DNA of 64,000 bases from Halomonas sp. M4R1S46 (GTDB lineage: Bacteria > Pseudomonadota > Gammaproteobacteria > Pseudomonadales > Halomonadaceae), in the NCBI RefSeq assembly GCF_025725685.1, contig NZ_CP107008.1, forward strand, positions 1,984,001-2,048,000, read 5' to 3'. The translations under genes and the position numbers were made by a program. Positions 53,237-62,087 of the stretch are shown here, one piece after another. The notes beneath the pieces were generated by a model. The model did not search any database and was not told the origin of the DNA. It saw nothing but the letters and a program-made list of their open reading frames with translations. How positions within the stretch are numbered: the stretch's first letter is position 1; every line of letters starts with the position of its first letter.

Positions 53237-56092
53237 ATGCGACTGACGCGAAGCTCATCCACTCCCCGGACCGGCGGCCTCGGTATCTCCCGTCGCCAGT
53301 TTCTCAAGCGCAGCGGTGCCACCACCGGCGGCCTGGCCGCCGCCGGCTTCATGGGCGCGCCGATGATGCGCCGGGTCGACGCCGCGGAGAAGACGGCCTA
53401 TTCCGACGCCCCCATCGAGACGAAGCGTACCGTCTGTTCCCATTGCTCGGTGGGCTGCGGGGTCTACGCGGAAGTACAGGAAGGCGTCTGGACCGGCCAG
53501 GAGCCGGCCTTCGACCATCCCATCAACCGCGGGGCCCACTGCGCCAAGGGCGCGTCGCTGCGCCAGCACGGCCATTCCACCCGGCGGCTGAAGTACCCCA
53601 TGAAGCTTGTCGACGGCGAATGGCAACGGTTGAGCTGGGAGCAGGCCATCGAGGAGATCGGCAACAAGGTGCTCGCGCTCACCGAGCAGCACGGCCCGGA
53701 CAGCGTCTACTGGCTGGGCTCGGCCAAGTTCAACAACGAACAGGCCTACCTGCTGCGCAAGTTCGCCGCCCTGGCGGGAACCAACAACACCGACCACCAG
53801 GCACGCATCTGCCACTCCACCACCGTGGCCGGGGTCGCCAACACCTGGGGTTACGGGGCGATGACCAACTCGCTCAACGACATCCAGCACAGCCGGGCGA
53901 TCATGTTCATCGGCTCCAACCCCTGCGAGGCCCACCCGGTGGCCATGCAGCACATCCTGCTGGCCAAGGAGCGCAACCAGGCCGAGATCATCGTGGTCGA
54001 TCCCCGCTTCACCCGCACCGCCGCCAAGGCCGACCACTATGTGCGCCTGCGTCCCGGCAGCGACGTGGCCTTCATCTGGGGGCTGCTGTGGCACATCTTC
54101 GAGAATGGCTGGGAGGATCGCGACTACATCGCCCAGCGGGTCTACGGCATGGACGATGTCCGCAGCGAGGTGGCGGCCTTCTCGCCGGAGGTGGTGGAGA
54201 ACATTACCGGCGTGCCCGAGGCGACGATGCACGACACGGCCCGCCGCCTGGCCGAGAACCGCCCCGGCTGCATCGTCTGGTGCATGGGCGGCACCCAGCA
54301 CACCACCGGCAACAACAACACCCGGGCCTACTGCATCCTGGAGCTCGCCCTCGGCAACATCGGCACCTCCGGCGGCGGCGCCAACATCTTCCGCGGCCAC
54401 GACAATGTCCAGGGCGCCACCGACCTGGGCCTGATGTCGCACTCCCTGCCCGGCTACTACGGCCTCTCCGAGGGCGCCTGGCGGCACTGGGCCAGGGTCT
54501 GGGACCTGGACTACGACTGGCTCGTCAGCCGCTTCGACCCCGCCGAATACGCGGACGGAAAGCCGATGAATTCCAGCGGCATCACCGTGTCCCGCTGGGT
54601 CGACGGGGTCCTCGAGGAGGAGGACGCCATCGCCCAGCGCACCCGCCTCAAGGCGATGTTCTACTGGGGGCACGCGGTCAACTCCCAGACCCGCGGCCCC
54701 GAGATGCGCCGGGCGATGCAGCAGCTGGAGATGATGGTCATCGTCGACCCCTATCCCACCGTGGCCGCGGTCATGCACGATCGCAGCGACGGCGTCTACC
54801 TGCTGCCCGCCTGCACCCAGTTCGAGACCACCGGCAGCGTGACGGCCACCAACCGCTCCCTCCAGTGGCGCGACCGGGTCATCGAGCCGCTGTTCGAGTC
54901 CAGACCTGACCACGAGATCATGTACCTGCTGGCCCGCAAGCTGGGCTTCGCCGAGGAACTCTTCAAGCACATCCGCGTCGAGGGCAGCGAGCCGCTGATC
55001 GAGGACATCACCCGGGAGTTCAACCGCGGCATGTGGACCGTGGGCTACACCGGGCAGAGCCCGGAGCGCCTCAAGGCCCACCAGCAGAACTGGCATACCT
55101 TCGACTTCGAGACCCTGCAGGCCCAGGGCGGGGCCGCCGACGGCGACTACTATGGCCTGCCCTGGCCCTGCTGGGGCACCGCCGAGATGGGCCACCCCGG
55201 CACGCCGATCCTCTACGACACCAGCAAGAAGGTGTCCGAGGGAGGGCTGACCTTCCGGGCCCGCTTCGGCATCGAACGCGATGGCGTGTCCCTGCTCGCC
55301 GACGGCTCCTTCAGTCGCGACTCGGAACTGGACGACGGCTACCCGGAATTCAGCGCCGCCATGCTCAAGGACTTGGGCTGGTGGGGCGATCTGACCCCAC
55401 AGGAACAGCAGGCCGCCGAGGGCCAGAACTGGAAGACCGACCTGTCCGGCGGCATCCAGCGGGTGGCCATCGCCCACGAGTGCGCCCCCTTCGGCAATGC
55501 CAAGGCCCGCTGCAACGTCTGGACCTTCCCCGACCCGATCCCCAAGCACCGCGAGCCGCTCTACACCAGCCGCCGCGACCTGGTGAGCGACTACCCCACC
55601 TGGGACGACGTGGCCTCCCACTACCGCTTGCCCACCCTCTACCGCTCCATCCAGCAGAAGGACGTGACCGGTACCTATCCGATCATCCTCACTTCCGGCC
55701 GGCTGGTGGAGTACGAGGGCGGTGGCGAGGAGACGCGCTCCATGTCCTGGCTCGCCGAGCTGCAGCAGCAGATGTTCGTCGAGATCAATCCGGCACTGGC
55801 CAACGACCTCGGCGTCGCCGACGGCGAGATGGTCTGGGTCGAGGGTGCCGAGGGTGGCCGCGTGCGGGTGCAGGCCCTGGTCACCCCGCGGGTCGCCCGC
55901 GAGGTGGTGTTCATGCCCTTCCACTTCGGCGGCATGTTCCAGGGCGAGGACCTCCACGACCGCTACCCCGAGGGGGCGGCGCCCTATGTGCTGGGCGAGG
56001 CCGCGAACACGGCCACCACCTACGGCTACGACTCGGTGACCCAGATGCAGGAAACCAAGTGCACGCTCTGTCGCATCGAGAAGGCCGGCTGA
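53237..56092 (+). CDS. fdhA: Formate dehydrogenase catalytic (alpha) subunit, periplasmic
   Basis: Oxidises formate to CO2 at a molybdenum or tungsten bis-pyranopterin centre. It has 951 residues. The Tat signal SRRQFLKRSGATTGG (18-32) exports the folded enzyme. The [4Fe-4S] site is CSHCSVGC (67-74) plus the Cys of GAHCAKG. The metal ligand is Cys192 in ARICHSTTVAG, so no selenocysteine is used, and the neighbouring His is kept. The C-terminal dinucleotide-binding domain ends with CTLCRIEKAG. It is followed by its electron-transfer partners 19 bases on. Confidence 0.95.
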   Translation: MRLTRSSSTPRTGGLGISRRQFLKRSGATTGGLAAAGFMGAPMMRRVDAAEKTAYSDAPIETKRTVCSHCSVGCGVYAEVQEGVWTGQEPAFDHPINRGAHCAKGASLRQHGHSTRRLKYPMKLVDGEWQRLSWEQAIEEIGNKVLALTEQHGPDSVYWLGSAKFNNEQAYLLRKFAALAGTNNTDHQARICHSTTVAGVANTWGYGAMTNSLNDIQHSRAIMFIGSNPCEAHPVAMQHILLAKERNQAEIIVVDPRFTRTAAKADHYVRLRPGSDVAFIWGLLWHIFENGWEDRDYIAQRVYGMDDVRSEVAAFSPEVVENITGVPEATMHDTARRLAENRPGCIVWCMGGTQHTTGNNNTRAYCILELALGNIGTSGGGANIFRGHDNVQGATDLGLMSHSLPGYYGLSEGAWRHWARVWDLDYDWLVSRFDPAEYADGKPMNSSGITVSRWVDGVLEEEDAIAQRTRLKAMFYWGHAVNSQTRGPEMRRAMQQLEMMVIVDPYPTVAAVMHDRSDGVYLLPACTQFETTGSVTATNRSLQWRDRVIEPLFESRPDHEIMYLLARKLGFAEELFKHIRVEGSEPLIEDITREFNRGMWTVGYTGQSPERLKAHQQNWHTFDFETLQAQGGAADGDYYGLPWPCWGTAEMGHPGTPILYDTSKKVSEGGLTFRARFGIERDGVSLLADGSFSRDSELDDGYPEFSAAMLKDLGWWGDLTPQEQQAAEGQNWKTDLSGGIQRVAIAHECAPFGNAKARCNVWTFPDPIPKHREPLYTSRRDLVSDYPTWDDVASHYRLPTLYRSIQQKDVTGTYPIILTSGRLVEYEGGGEETRSMSWLAELQQQMFVEINPALANDLGVADGEMVWVEGAEGGRVRVQALVTPRVAREVVFMPFHFGGMFQGEDLHDRYPEGAAPYVLGEAANTATTYGYDSVTQMQETKCTLCRIEKAG

Positions 56093-56111
56093 CGGCCCAC
56101 GGGAGGACATC

Positions 56112-56726
56112 ATGGCAACGATGAAATTCATGTGTGACGCCGAGCGCTGCATCGAGTGCAACGGCTGCGTCACCGCCTGCAAGAACGCCAACGAGGTGGA
56201 ATGGGGCATCCAGCGCCGCCGGGTGGTGACCCTGGACGACGGCGAGCCCACCGAGGTCTCGATCTCGGTGGCCTGCATGCACTGCGACGATGCCCCCTGC
56301 ATCGCCGTCTGCCCCACCGAGACCCTCTACCAGCGCGACGACGGCATCGTGCTTCACGACAAGGACCTGTGCATCGGCTGTGGCTACTGCCTCTACGCCT
56401 GCCCCTTCGGGGCGCCGCAGTTCCCGCAGCAGAGCGCCTTCGGCGAGCGCGGCAAGATGGACAAGTGCACCTTCTGCGCCGGGGGCCCGGCCGACAGCAA
56501 GGAGGAGGAATACGCCAAGTACGGCGCCAACCGCATCGACGAGGGCAAGCTGCCGCTGTGCGCCGAGATGTGCTCCACCAAGGCGCTGCTCGCCGGTGAC
56601 GCCCAGGAGATCGCGGACATCTTCCGCCAGCGGGTGGTGCGTCGGGGGCACGAGGATGGCGGCTGGTCCGGCAACCCCCGGGCCGAGGCCGATTCACTGG
56701 CCCATGACGCCACCCGGCAGGGCTAA
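56112..56726 (+). CDS. fdhB: Formate dehydrogenase iron-sulfur (beta) subunit
   Basis: A 204-residue subunit with four [4Fe-4S] sites: CIECNGCVTACKNAN, CMHCDDAPCIAVCPTETL, CIGCGYCLYACPFGAPQ, and CTFCAGG with CAEMCSTKALL. It passes electrons from the alpha subunit to the cytochrome b subunit. No signal of its own is visible; it is presumably carried through Tat with alpha. GGGAGGACATC precedes the ATG. Confidence 0.95.
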   Translation: MATMKFMCDAERCIECNGCVTACKNANEVEWGIQRRRVVTLDDGEPTEVSISVACMHCDDAPCIAVCPTETLYQRDDGIVLHDKDLCIGCGYCLYACPFGAPQFPQQSAFGERGKMDKCTFCAGGPADSKEEEYAKYGANRIDEGKLPLCAEMCSTKALLAGDAQEIADIFRQRVVRRGHEDGGWSGNPRAEADSLAHDATRQG

Positions 56727-56737
56727 GGAGGCAGACC

Positions 56738-57814
56738 ATGAGCATCGCGATGCGAGACCCCTGGCGGCTCGTGCTGACGGCCCTGCTGGCGGCGCTGCTG
56801 CTGGTCGCCCTGGCCCTGGGCCTCGGCCGGCAGGCCCTCGCCCAGGACACCACGCCCGGCGAGGCGAATCCCGGGCAGGAAGCCGCCTTCGCCGTGCCCG
56901 CGGTGGACGCCGACACCTGGCGGCGGATCCGCGGTGGCGAGACCGACGCCAACTTCCGCGACAGCCGGGCACAGAGCACCTACAACCTGATCAATGCCAG
57001 CGGCGAGACCTGGCGGCAGGTCCGCGACCGCTGGGTGTCGCCCTTCGGCGCCATCGCCATCCTCGGCATGCTGGCCATGATCCTGGTGTTCTATCTCGTC
57101 GTCGGCCGCCAGCGGCTCGACGAGCCCCGCACCGGGCGCAAGCTGCTGCGCTGGCCAATACTGGACCGCGCCCTGCACTGGAGCGTGGCCAGCCTGTTCC
57201 TCCTGCTCGGCCTGACCGGCCTGATGCTGCTCTACGGCAAGGCCCTGCTGCGCCCGATGTTCGGTGACGGCGCCTGGGCCGGCCTGATGACCGGCACCAA
57301 GACCCTGCACAACTACCTGGGCCCGCTGTTCGCCATCCTGCTGCTGGTGGTGCTGGCCCGCTTCCTGCGTCACAACCTGCCCAGGCGCCATGACCTGGCC
57401 TGGCTCCGCCAGGGCGGGGGCATGGTCGGCAAGGCGCATCCGGATGCCGGCTTCGCCAACGCCGGCGAGAAGCTCTGGTACTGGCTGCTGGCCAGCGTGG
57501 GCCTGGTGGTGGTCGTCAGCGGCCTGGTGCTGGACTTCCCCAACTTCAACCAGACCCGGGACACCATGCAGTGGGCCAACATCATCCATGCCCTCGGCGC
57601 CCTGGGCCTGACCGCCGTGGCACTGGGCCATATCTATATCGGCACCCTCGGCACGGAGGGCGCCCTGGAGGGCATGACCCACGGCTACGTGGACGAGAGC
57701 TGGGCCAGGCAACACCACAACCTCTGGTACGAGGAGGTCAAGGGCAAGGCCGACCGGGCCGCCCCGGACGCGGCGCAGAGCGACTCGCCATCGGCCTCCC
57801 GGCCCCCCGGTTGA
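56738..57814 (+). CDS. fdhC: Formate dehydrogenase cytochrome b (gamma) subunit
   Basis: A 358-residue membrane anchor that passes electrons to quinone through b hemes. An N-terminal hydrophobic segment (about 10-30, followed by ALAQD) looks like a signal peptide. Four further membrane helices begin about residue 100; candidate heme histidines are in LDRALHWSVASLFLLLG, TKTLHNYLGPLFAILL, ANIIHALGALG and LGHIYIGTLG. It ends the operon; a terminator follows 31 bases later. Confidence 0.92.
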   Translation: MSIAMRDPWRLVLTALLAALLLVALALGLGRQALAQDTTPGEANPGQEAAFAVPAVDADTWRRIRGGETDANFRDSRAQSTYNLINASGETWRQVRDRWVSPFGAIAILGMLAMILVFYLVVGRQRLDEPRTGRKLLRWPILDRALHWSVASLFLLLGLTGLMLLYGKALLRPMFGDGAWAGLMTGTKTLHNYLGPLFAILLLVVLARFLRHNLPRRHDLAWLRQGGGMVGKAHPDAGFANAGEKLWYWLLASVGLVVVVSGLVLDFPNFNQTRDTMQWANIIHALGALGLTAVALGHIYIGTLGTEGALEGMTHGYVDESWARQHHNLWYEEVKGKADRAAPDAAQSDSPSASRPPG

Positions 57815-57845
57815 TCGTGCCTCGCACCCTGATCACGATTATCAC

Positions 57846-57873
57846 GACACCGCCCACGGGCGGTGTCTTTTGT
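57846..57873 (+). terminator. Rho-independent terminator of the formate dehydrogenase operon
   Basis: Stem GACACCGCC/GGCGGTGTC with loop CACG is followed by TTTTGTT, the clearest U-tract terminator in the window. Confidence 0.85.
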
Positions 57874-57925
57874 TAAGCTGGGGCATTGCCCCCGAGGGGC
57901 CCGACACCACCATGGAGCCGACACG

Positions 57926-58246
57926 ATGCAACATCTCGACGACAGCACCCGCACCGAACTCGAGGCCGCCGCCTTCCGCCGCCTGCTGCGCCACCTGGAC
58001 GAGCACAAGGAGGTGCAGAACATCGAACTGATGATCCTCGCCGACTTCTGCCGCAACTGCCTGTCCAAGTGGCTGGTGGCTGCCGCCGAGGAGCGCGGCG
58101 AGACGCTGGACTACGAGGCCGCCCGGGAATACGTCTACGGCATGCCCTACAGCGAGTGGAAGTCCCTCTACCAGGCCGAGGCCACGCCGGAACAGCAGGC
58201 CGCCTTCGAGGCCCGCCAGGCCGCCAAGCAGGAAAAGGGACAATGA
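57926..58246 (+). CDS. DUF1244 family protein
   Basis: A 106-residue helical protein of DUF1244. Conserved VQNIELMILADFCRNCLSKW includes a CRNC motif that may bind metal or a redox partner. YVYGMPYSEWK is also characteristic. It overlaps moaB by four bases, so the two are coupled. Function unknown. Confidence 0.85.
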   Translation: MQHLDDSTRTELEAAAFRRLLRHLDEHKEVQNIELMILADFCRNCLSKWLVAAAEERGETLDYEAAREYVYGMPYSEWKSLYQAEATPEQQAAFEARQAAKQEKGQ

Positions 58247-58764
58247 GCGAGGCGATGATCCCCCTCTCGGTGGCGGTGCTGACGGTCTCGGATACCCGCA
58301 CCGAGGAGAGCGACCGTAGCGGCCAGGCGCTGGTGGAGCGGCTCACCGCCGCCGGCCACCAGCTGGTCGACAAGCGCATCGTGCCCGATGACGTCTACCG
58401 CATCCGCGCGGTGGTCGCGGCCTGGATCGCCGACCCCGACATCCAGGTCGTCCTCACCACCGGGGGGACCGGCTTCACCGGCCGCGACTCCACCCCCGAG
58501 GCCGTGTCGGTACTGCTGGACAAGCGCATCGAGGGCTTCGGCGAGCTGTTTCGCCAGCTGTCCTGGCACGAGGTGGGCAGTTCCACCGTGCAGAGCCGTT
58601 GCCTGGGCGGCCTGGCCAACGCCACCGTGGTGTTCTGCCTGCCCGGCTCCACCGGCGCCTGCCGCACCGGCTGGGACGGGATCCTCGCCGAACAGCTCGA
58701 CAGTCGGCACAAGCCATGTAACTTCGCGAATCTGGTGATCCCCGAACGAGGCCAGCATGCCTGA
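58243..58764 (+). CDS. moaB: Molybdenum cofactor biosynthesis protein MoaB
   Basis: A MogA/MoaB-fold protein of 173 residues, adenylylating or binding molybdopterin. The signature is LTTGGTGFTGRDSTPEA (about 73-89), with LPGSTGACRTGWDGIL near the end. The ATG at 58243 overlaps the upstream stop by four bases. It overlaps moeA by eight bases. Its place right after the formate dehydrogenase operon suits supply of molybdenum cofactor. Confidence 0.93.
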   Translation: MSEAMIPLSVAVLTVSDTRTEESDRSGQALVERLTAAGHQLVDKRIVPDDVYRIRAVVAAWIADPDIQVVLTTGGTGFTGRDSTPEAVSVLLDKRIEGFGELFRQLSWHEVGSSTVQSRCLGGLANATVVFCLPGSTGACRTGWDGILAEQLDSRHKPCNFANLVIPERGQHA

Positions 58765-59983
58765 CAACCACGGCGACTTGCAGCCCGTCGAGGCGGCCCT
58801 CGCCGCCCTGCTCGACGGCGTCACCGCGCTGCCCGGCGAGGCCATCGCCGGCGACGCGGCGGCGGGCCGGGTACTGGCCGGGGATGTCATGGCCCGGCTC
58901 GATGTGCCGCCCTTCGACAACAGCGCCATGGACGGTTACGCCCTGGATCACCGTGAGGCCGGACAGTGGCTGCCGATCGTCCAGCGCATCGCCGCCGGCA
59001 CGCCCGCCGCTCCCCTCCCGCCCGGCGGCTGCGCGCGGATCTTCACCGGCGGCGAGATGCCCGCCGGTGCCGACTGCGTGGTGATGCAGGAGCGCGTCGA
59101 GGTCGATGGCGACCGGGCCTGGATCCCCGCCGGCCTCCCCGCCGGCGACAACCTGCGCCGCCGCGGGCGCGACGTGGCCGTCGGCGACCGCCTGCTGGCG
59201 GCCGGCACCCGCCTCGACGCCGCCGCCCTGGGGCATCTCGCCGGCCAGGGGATCACCCGGGTCGAGGTCCGCCGCCGCCCGCGCATCGCCCTGCTGTCCA
59301 CCGGCGACGAGATCGTCGATCCCGGTCGCCCGCTGGGCCCCGGGCAGATCTACAACTCCAACCGGCCCATGTTGCGGACGCTGCTGACCCGCTTCGGGGC
59401 CGAGGTGGTGCGCATCGAGACGGTGCCGGACGACGCCGAGGGCACTCGCCGGGTACTCCAGGAGGCCGCCGAGACGGCCGATGTGGTGGTCACCACCGGC
59501 GGGGTCAGCGTCGGCGAGGAGGATCACGTCAAGGCCGCCCTGGAGGGCCTGGGCCGGCTCGACATGTGGCGGCTGGCCATCCGCCCCGGCAAGCCGCTGG
59601 CCCTGGGACGCCTGCCCCGCCGAGCGACGGACGGTGGCGAGGCTCGCTTCGTCGGGCTGCCCGGCAACCCGGTCTCCTGCTTCATCGGCGCCTGGCTGTT
59701 CCTGCGGCCGCTGATCGGGGCGCTGCTCGCCTGCCCGGCGCTGGCGGCGCTGCCCCGGCTGGTCGCGCGCGCCGACTTCGAGACCCGCACCGGGCCGCGG
59801 CAGCACTACATGCGCGCGACACTGGACTTCACCGCCGACGGCATCGTGGCGCGGGCCTTCCGGGATCAGAATTCCGGGGTGCTGTCGTCCTGCATCGGCG
59901 CCGATGCCCTGGCGGTCATCCCGCCGGAGACCGCCGTCTCGCCGGGCGCCATCATCGACTGCCTGTGGCTCAGGGTCGATTGA
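58757..59983 (+). CDS. moeA: Molybdopterin molybdotransferase MoeA
   Basis: Inserts molybdate into adenylylated molybdopterin. It has 408 residues and the normal four domains. Blocks: DVPPFDNSAMDGYAL (about 50-64), RIFTGGEMPAGADCVVMQE, the MogA-like LLSTGDEIVDPG and VVTTGGVSVGEEDHVK, and VGLPGNPVSCFIGAWLF. The last 14 bases overlap the convergent acpH gene. Confidence 0.95.
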   Translation: MPDNHGDLQPVEAALAALLDGVTALPGEAIAGDAAAGRVLAGDVMARLDVPPFDNSAMDGYALDHREAGQWLPIVQRIAAGTPAAPLPPGGCARIFTGGEMPAGADCVVMQERVEVDGDRAWIPAGLPAGDNLRRRGRDVAVGDRLLAAGTRLDAAALGHLAGQGITRVEVRRRPRIALLSTGDEIVDPGRPLGPGQIYNSNRPMLRTLLTRFGAEVVRIETVPDDAEGTRRVLQEAAETADVVVTTGGVSVGEEDHVKAALEGLGRLDMWRLAIRPGKPLALGRLPRRATDGGEARFVGLPGNPVSCFIGAWLFLRPLIGALLACPALAALPRLVARADFETRTGPRQHYMRATLDFTADGIVARAFRDQNSGVLSSCIGADALAVIPPETAVSPGAIIDCLWLRVD

Positions 59984-60554
59984 GGGTCTGGCCCGGGGGG
60001 ACTCCCAGGGCCTGGTCCACATCCTCCCAGAGAGACGAGAAGGCAGCCTCCAGCCGGTCGTAGTCACGCTCCAGCCAGGGCAGCAGTTCGACCAGGCGAT
60101 TCGGGCCGGAGAGCCGCCGACCGATGCCCTCCACGGCGCGGCAGGTGAAGCGGAAGTCGGCATAGCCCCGCAGCCAGTCCTGGCGCACCAGCACCGGCAT
60201 CATCGTCGCCAGACGGTCGGGGGCCGGGCGTTCCTCCAGCAGCCGGTAACAACGCTGGACGAGGACATCCCGCTCATGGCGCGGCAGGCGGATGGCCAGG
60301 AAGTGGTCCCAGAGCAGGTCGAGGGCGATGCCGGCGTAGCGTCGCCGCCCGTCCGGGGCCAGGGCCCGCGCCTGCCGCACCGCGGGGTGGGCATCGACGA
60401 AGGCATCGACCCGCCGGTGGTGGCGGATCCCCTCGGCCACCGCAGCGCGCCAGTCGCCGAGATCGTTCCCCTTGACGCCGTCGGCGACGAGGTTGCCGTA
60501 CAGGAAGTCGTCGCTGCCTCCCCGGGCCAACCAGCCGTGGGCCAGAAAGTTCAT
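59970..60554 (-). CDS. acpH: Acyl carrier protein phosphodiesterase AcpH
   Basis: A 194-residue HD-fold enzyme that removes phosphopantetheine from acyl carrier protein. The N-terminus MNFLAHGWLARGG and DFLYGNLVADGVKGNDLGDW, together with HHRRVDAFVDAHPAV and LDLLWDHFLA, are diagnostic. It lies one base after tusE on the same strand and overlaps convergent moeA by 14 bases. Confidence 0.92.
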   Translation of the reverse strand: MNFLAHGWLARGGSDDFLYGNLVADGVKGNDLGDWRAAVAEGIRHHRRVDAFVDAHPAVRQARALAPDGRRRYAGIALDLLWDHFLAIRLPRHERDVLVQRCYRLLEERPAPDRLATMMPVLVRQDWLRGYADFRFTCRAVEGIGRRLSGPNRLVELLPWLERDYDRLEAAFSSLWEDVDQALGVPPGQTLNRP

Positions 60555-60555
60555 G

Positions 60556-60909
60556 TCACAGGCAGTTGGTGGGTTTCGGCAGGCCCGCCAACCGGGCCGC
60601 GACCTTGGCCGGGCTCCCGGGGAAGAGCCGCATCAGATGGATCGAGCGGCCCTTGTCCGGCCCCAGGGCCAGGCCCACCGCCTTGACCAGCGGACGCATG
60701 GCGGGCGCCATCTCGTAGCGCGCATAGAAGTCGCGCAGCACCCGCAGCACCTCCCAGTGGTCCTCCATGAGCTGGATGCCCTCCTCGTCCGCCAGCGCCT
60801 CTGCCACGCCGGGTGTCCACTGGTCGAGGTCGACCAGGTAGCCCTCCGGGTCGAGTGCGATCGAGTGATCTTCGACGGACAGGTAACGGTATATTTCCGT
60901 GGTTGCCAT
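60556..60909 (-). CDS. tusE: TusE/DsrC family sulfur relay protein
   Basis: A 117-residue carrier that takes persulfide from TusBCD and hands it to MnmA for 2-thiouridine in tRNA wobble positions. The flexible C-terminal arm ends PKPTNCL with the conserved penultimate cysteine. The second DsrC cysteine ten residues earlier is absent, which favours TusE over a DsrC respiratory role. VDLDQWTPGVAEALADEEGI is typical. The start overlaps the tusB stop by one base. Confidence 0.93.
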   Translation of the reverse strand: MATTEIYRYLSVEDHSIALDPEGYLVDLDQWTPGVAEALADEEGIQLMEDHWEVLRVLRDFYARYEMAPAMRPLVKAVGLALGPDKGRSIHLMRLFPGSPAKVAARLAGLPKPTNCL

Positions 60910-61199
60910 CAGTACCAGCTCACCGTCTGCTCGGCTTCCTCGGTCAATTGCACGAAGCCATCCACGTCCACCACCTGGACCGAGGCGTCGCAGCGGCCGA
61001 GCAGCCCGCGCGCCTCCAGGTCCTCGTGCAGGGCATAGAGGCGGCCCGGGATATCCTCGTAGTAGCGGATCAGCTGCGGCAGCGCGCCCTGCACGCCGTC
61101 CTCGATCAGTAGCAGGCGATCCTCCGGCCCCATGGCGGTCACCGCCTGGGCATAGACATGGCTGCTGGCCGGCGAGCGATTCACGATATGCAGTTTCAT
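60909..61199 (-). CDS. tusB: Sulfur relay protein TusB (DsrH-like)
   Basis: A 96-residue subunit of the TusBCD heterohexamer. It begins MKLHIVNRSPASSHVYAQAV and contains DRLLLIEDGVQGAL, as in the family. The ATG at 61199 follows GAGTCCAAGG. Downstream tusE is coupled by a one-base overlap. Confidence 0.88.
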   Translation of the reverse strand: MKLHIVNRSPASSHVYAQAVTAMGPEDRLLLIEDGVQGALPQLIRYYEDIPGRLYALHEDLEARGLLGRCDASVQVVDVDGFVQLTEEAEQTVSWY

Positions 61200-61219
61200 C
61201 CTTGGACTCCTCGGGCCGG

Positions 61220-61600
61220 CTAGAAGGTGAGCACCAGCGGGTGCGCCGCCACCGCCCGTTCGATGGCCTCGGCGGCCAGCGCGCGGGTCGGCAGCATCAG
61301 GTCGCCCTCCGCGAGGCCAAGGCCCGACAGCGCCTCGGCCTCGACCCACAGGGTCTCGATATCATACATCGCCAGCATCTCGAGTGTCGGCGCCGTGCCC
61401 TTCTGACCCATAGGGCCCGCCTGCTGCCCGGTCACCAGGGCGGTCACCCCCTCGCCCATGAACAGCAGCGACACCCGACGGCCGAAGGCGGCGGCCACCA
61501 GGGCCGCATCCAGTCCCTCCCGCAGCCAGCTGGTGCCGTGGGGGCCGTGACGCAGGATCACCAGCAGCTCGCCAGTCTCGAGGTCGCTGTCGCTCATCAT
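61220..61600 (-). CDS. tusC: Sulfur relay protein TusC (DsrF-like)
   Basis: A 126-residue TusBCD subunit of the DsrE fold: LVILRHGPHGTSWLREGLDA, then VSLLFMGEGVTALVTGQ. A YDIETLWVEAEALSGLGL block matches TusC. It lies 18 bases after tusD and 20 before tusB on the same strand. Confidence 0.9.
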   Translation of the reverse strand: MMSDSDLETGELLVILRHGPHGTSWLREGLDAALVAAAFGRRVSLLFMGEGVTALVTGQQAGPMGQKGTAPTLEMLAMYDIETLWVEAEALSGLGLAEGDLMLPTRALAAEAIERAVAAHPLVLTF

Positions 61601-61618
61601 CCTTCCTCTCGTTCGTCC

Positions 61619-62011
61619 TCAGGGCCCGAAGGTCACCAGCCGGTCGCTGCGCAGCCCGAGATCGACCAGCTGGCCGAGGCCGGTCAACTCGAAGGGGGCC
61701 TCGACGCTGTGGCCCGCCTTGCCATGGCGGCTCGCCTCGCGCGCGTCGAGCAGCCCCCGTCGCAGAGCCGCCGCGATGCAAACCTGCAGCGGCACGTCAT
61801 GCTCGGCGCCGAGCGCCGCCCAGGCGTCCACCAGGTGGGGCTCGTCCTGGGGCGGAGAGGCCAGCCGCGCGGCGTTGTGCACGCCATCATGATAGAAGAA
61901 CACCGCTTCGAGACGGTGCCCCCGCGCCAGTACGGCACGGGCGAAGCGCAGCGCGGAATGGCTGGCCTGATGGCTGTAGGGGGCACCCATCAACAGGATC
62001 GCATATCGCAT
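61619..62011 (-). CDS. tusD: Sulfurtransferase TusD (DsrE-like)
   Basis: A 130-residue TusBCD subunit. The active cysteine is in VPLQVCIAAALRRGL (near residue 78), and the N-terminal YAILLMGAPYSHQASHSAL plus VFFYHDGVHNAAR are family blocks. It is first of tusD-tusC-tusB-tusE-acpH. The gap from the Bax-inhibitor gene is 76 bases. Confidence 0.92.
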   Translation of the reverse strand: MRYAILLMGAPYSHQASHSALRFARAVLARGHRLEAVFFYHDGVHNAARLASPPQDEPHLVDAWAALGAEHDVPLQVCIAAALRRGLLDAREASRHGKAGHSVEAPFELTGLGQLVDLGLRSDRLVTFGP

Positions 62012-62087
62012 GGAAGGCCTCGTCGTAAACGTGCTGGCCCCGCCGTAGCGGGGCCAGCCATGCGCGTGCCTCGGGGAGCCGCGGCGA

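Noticed and set aside
53801..53820. Selenocysteine in formate dehydrogenase
   Set aside because: The ligand codon is TGC (Cys192), and no in-frame TGA occurs.
53255..56317. 1020-codon minus-strand frame opposite the formate dehydrogenase subunits
   Set aside because: Antisense shadow of fdhA and fdhB; no motifs.
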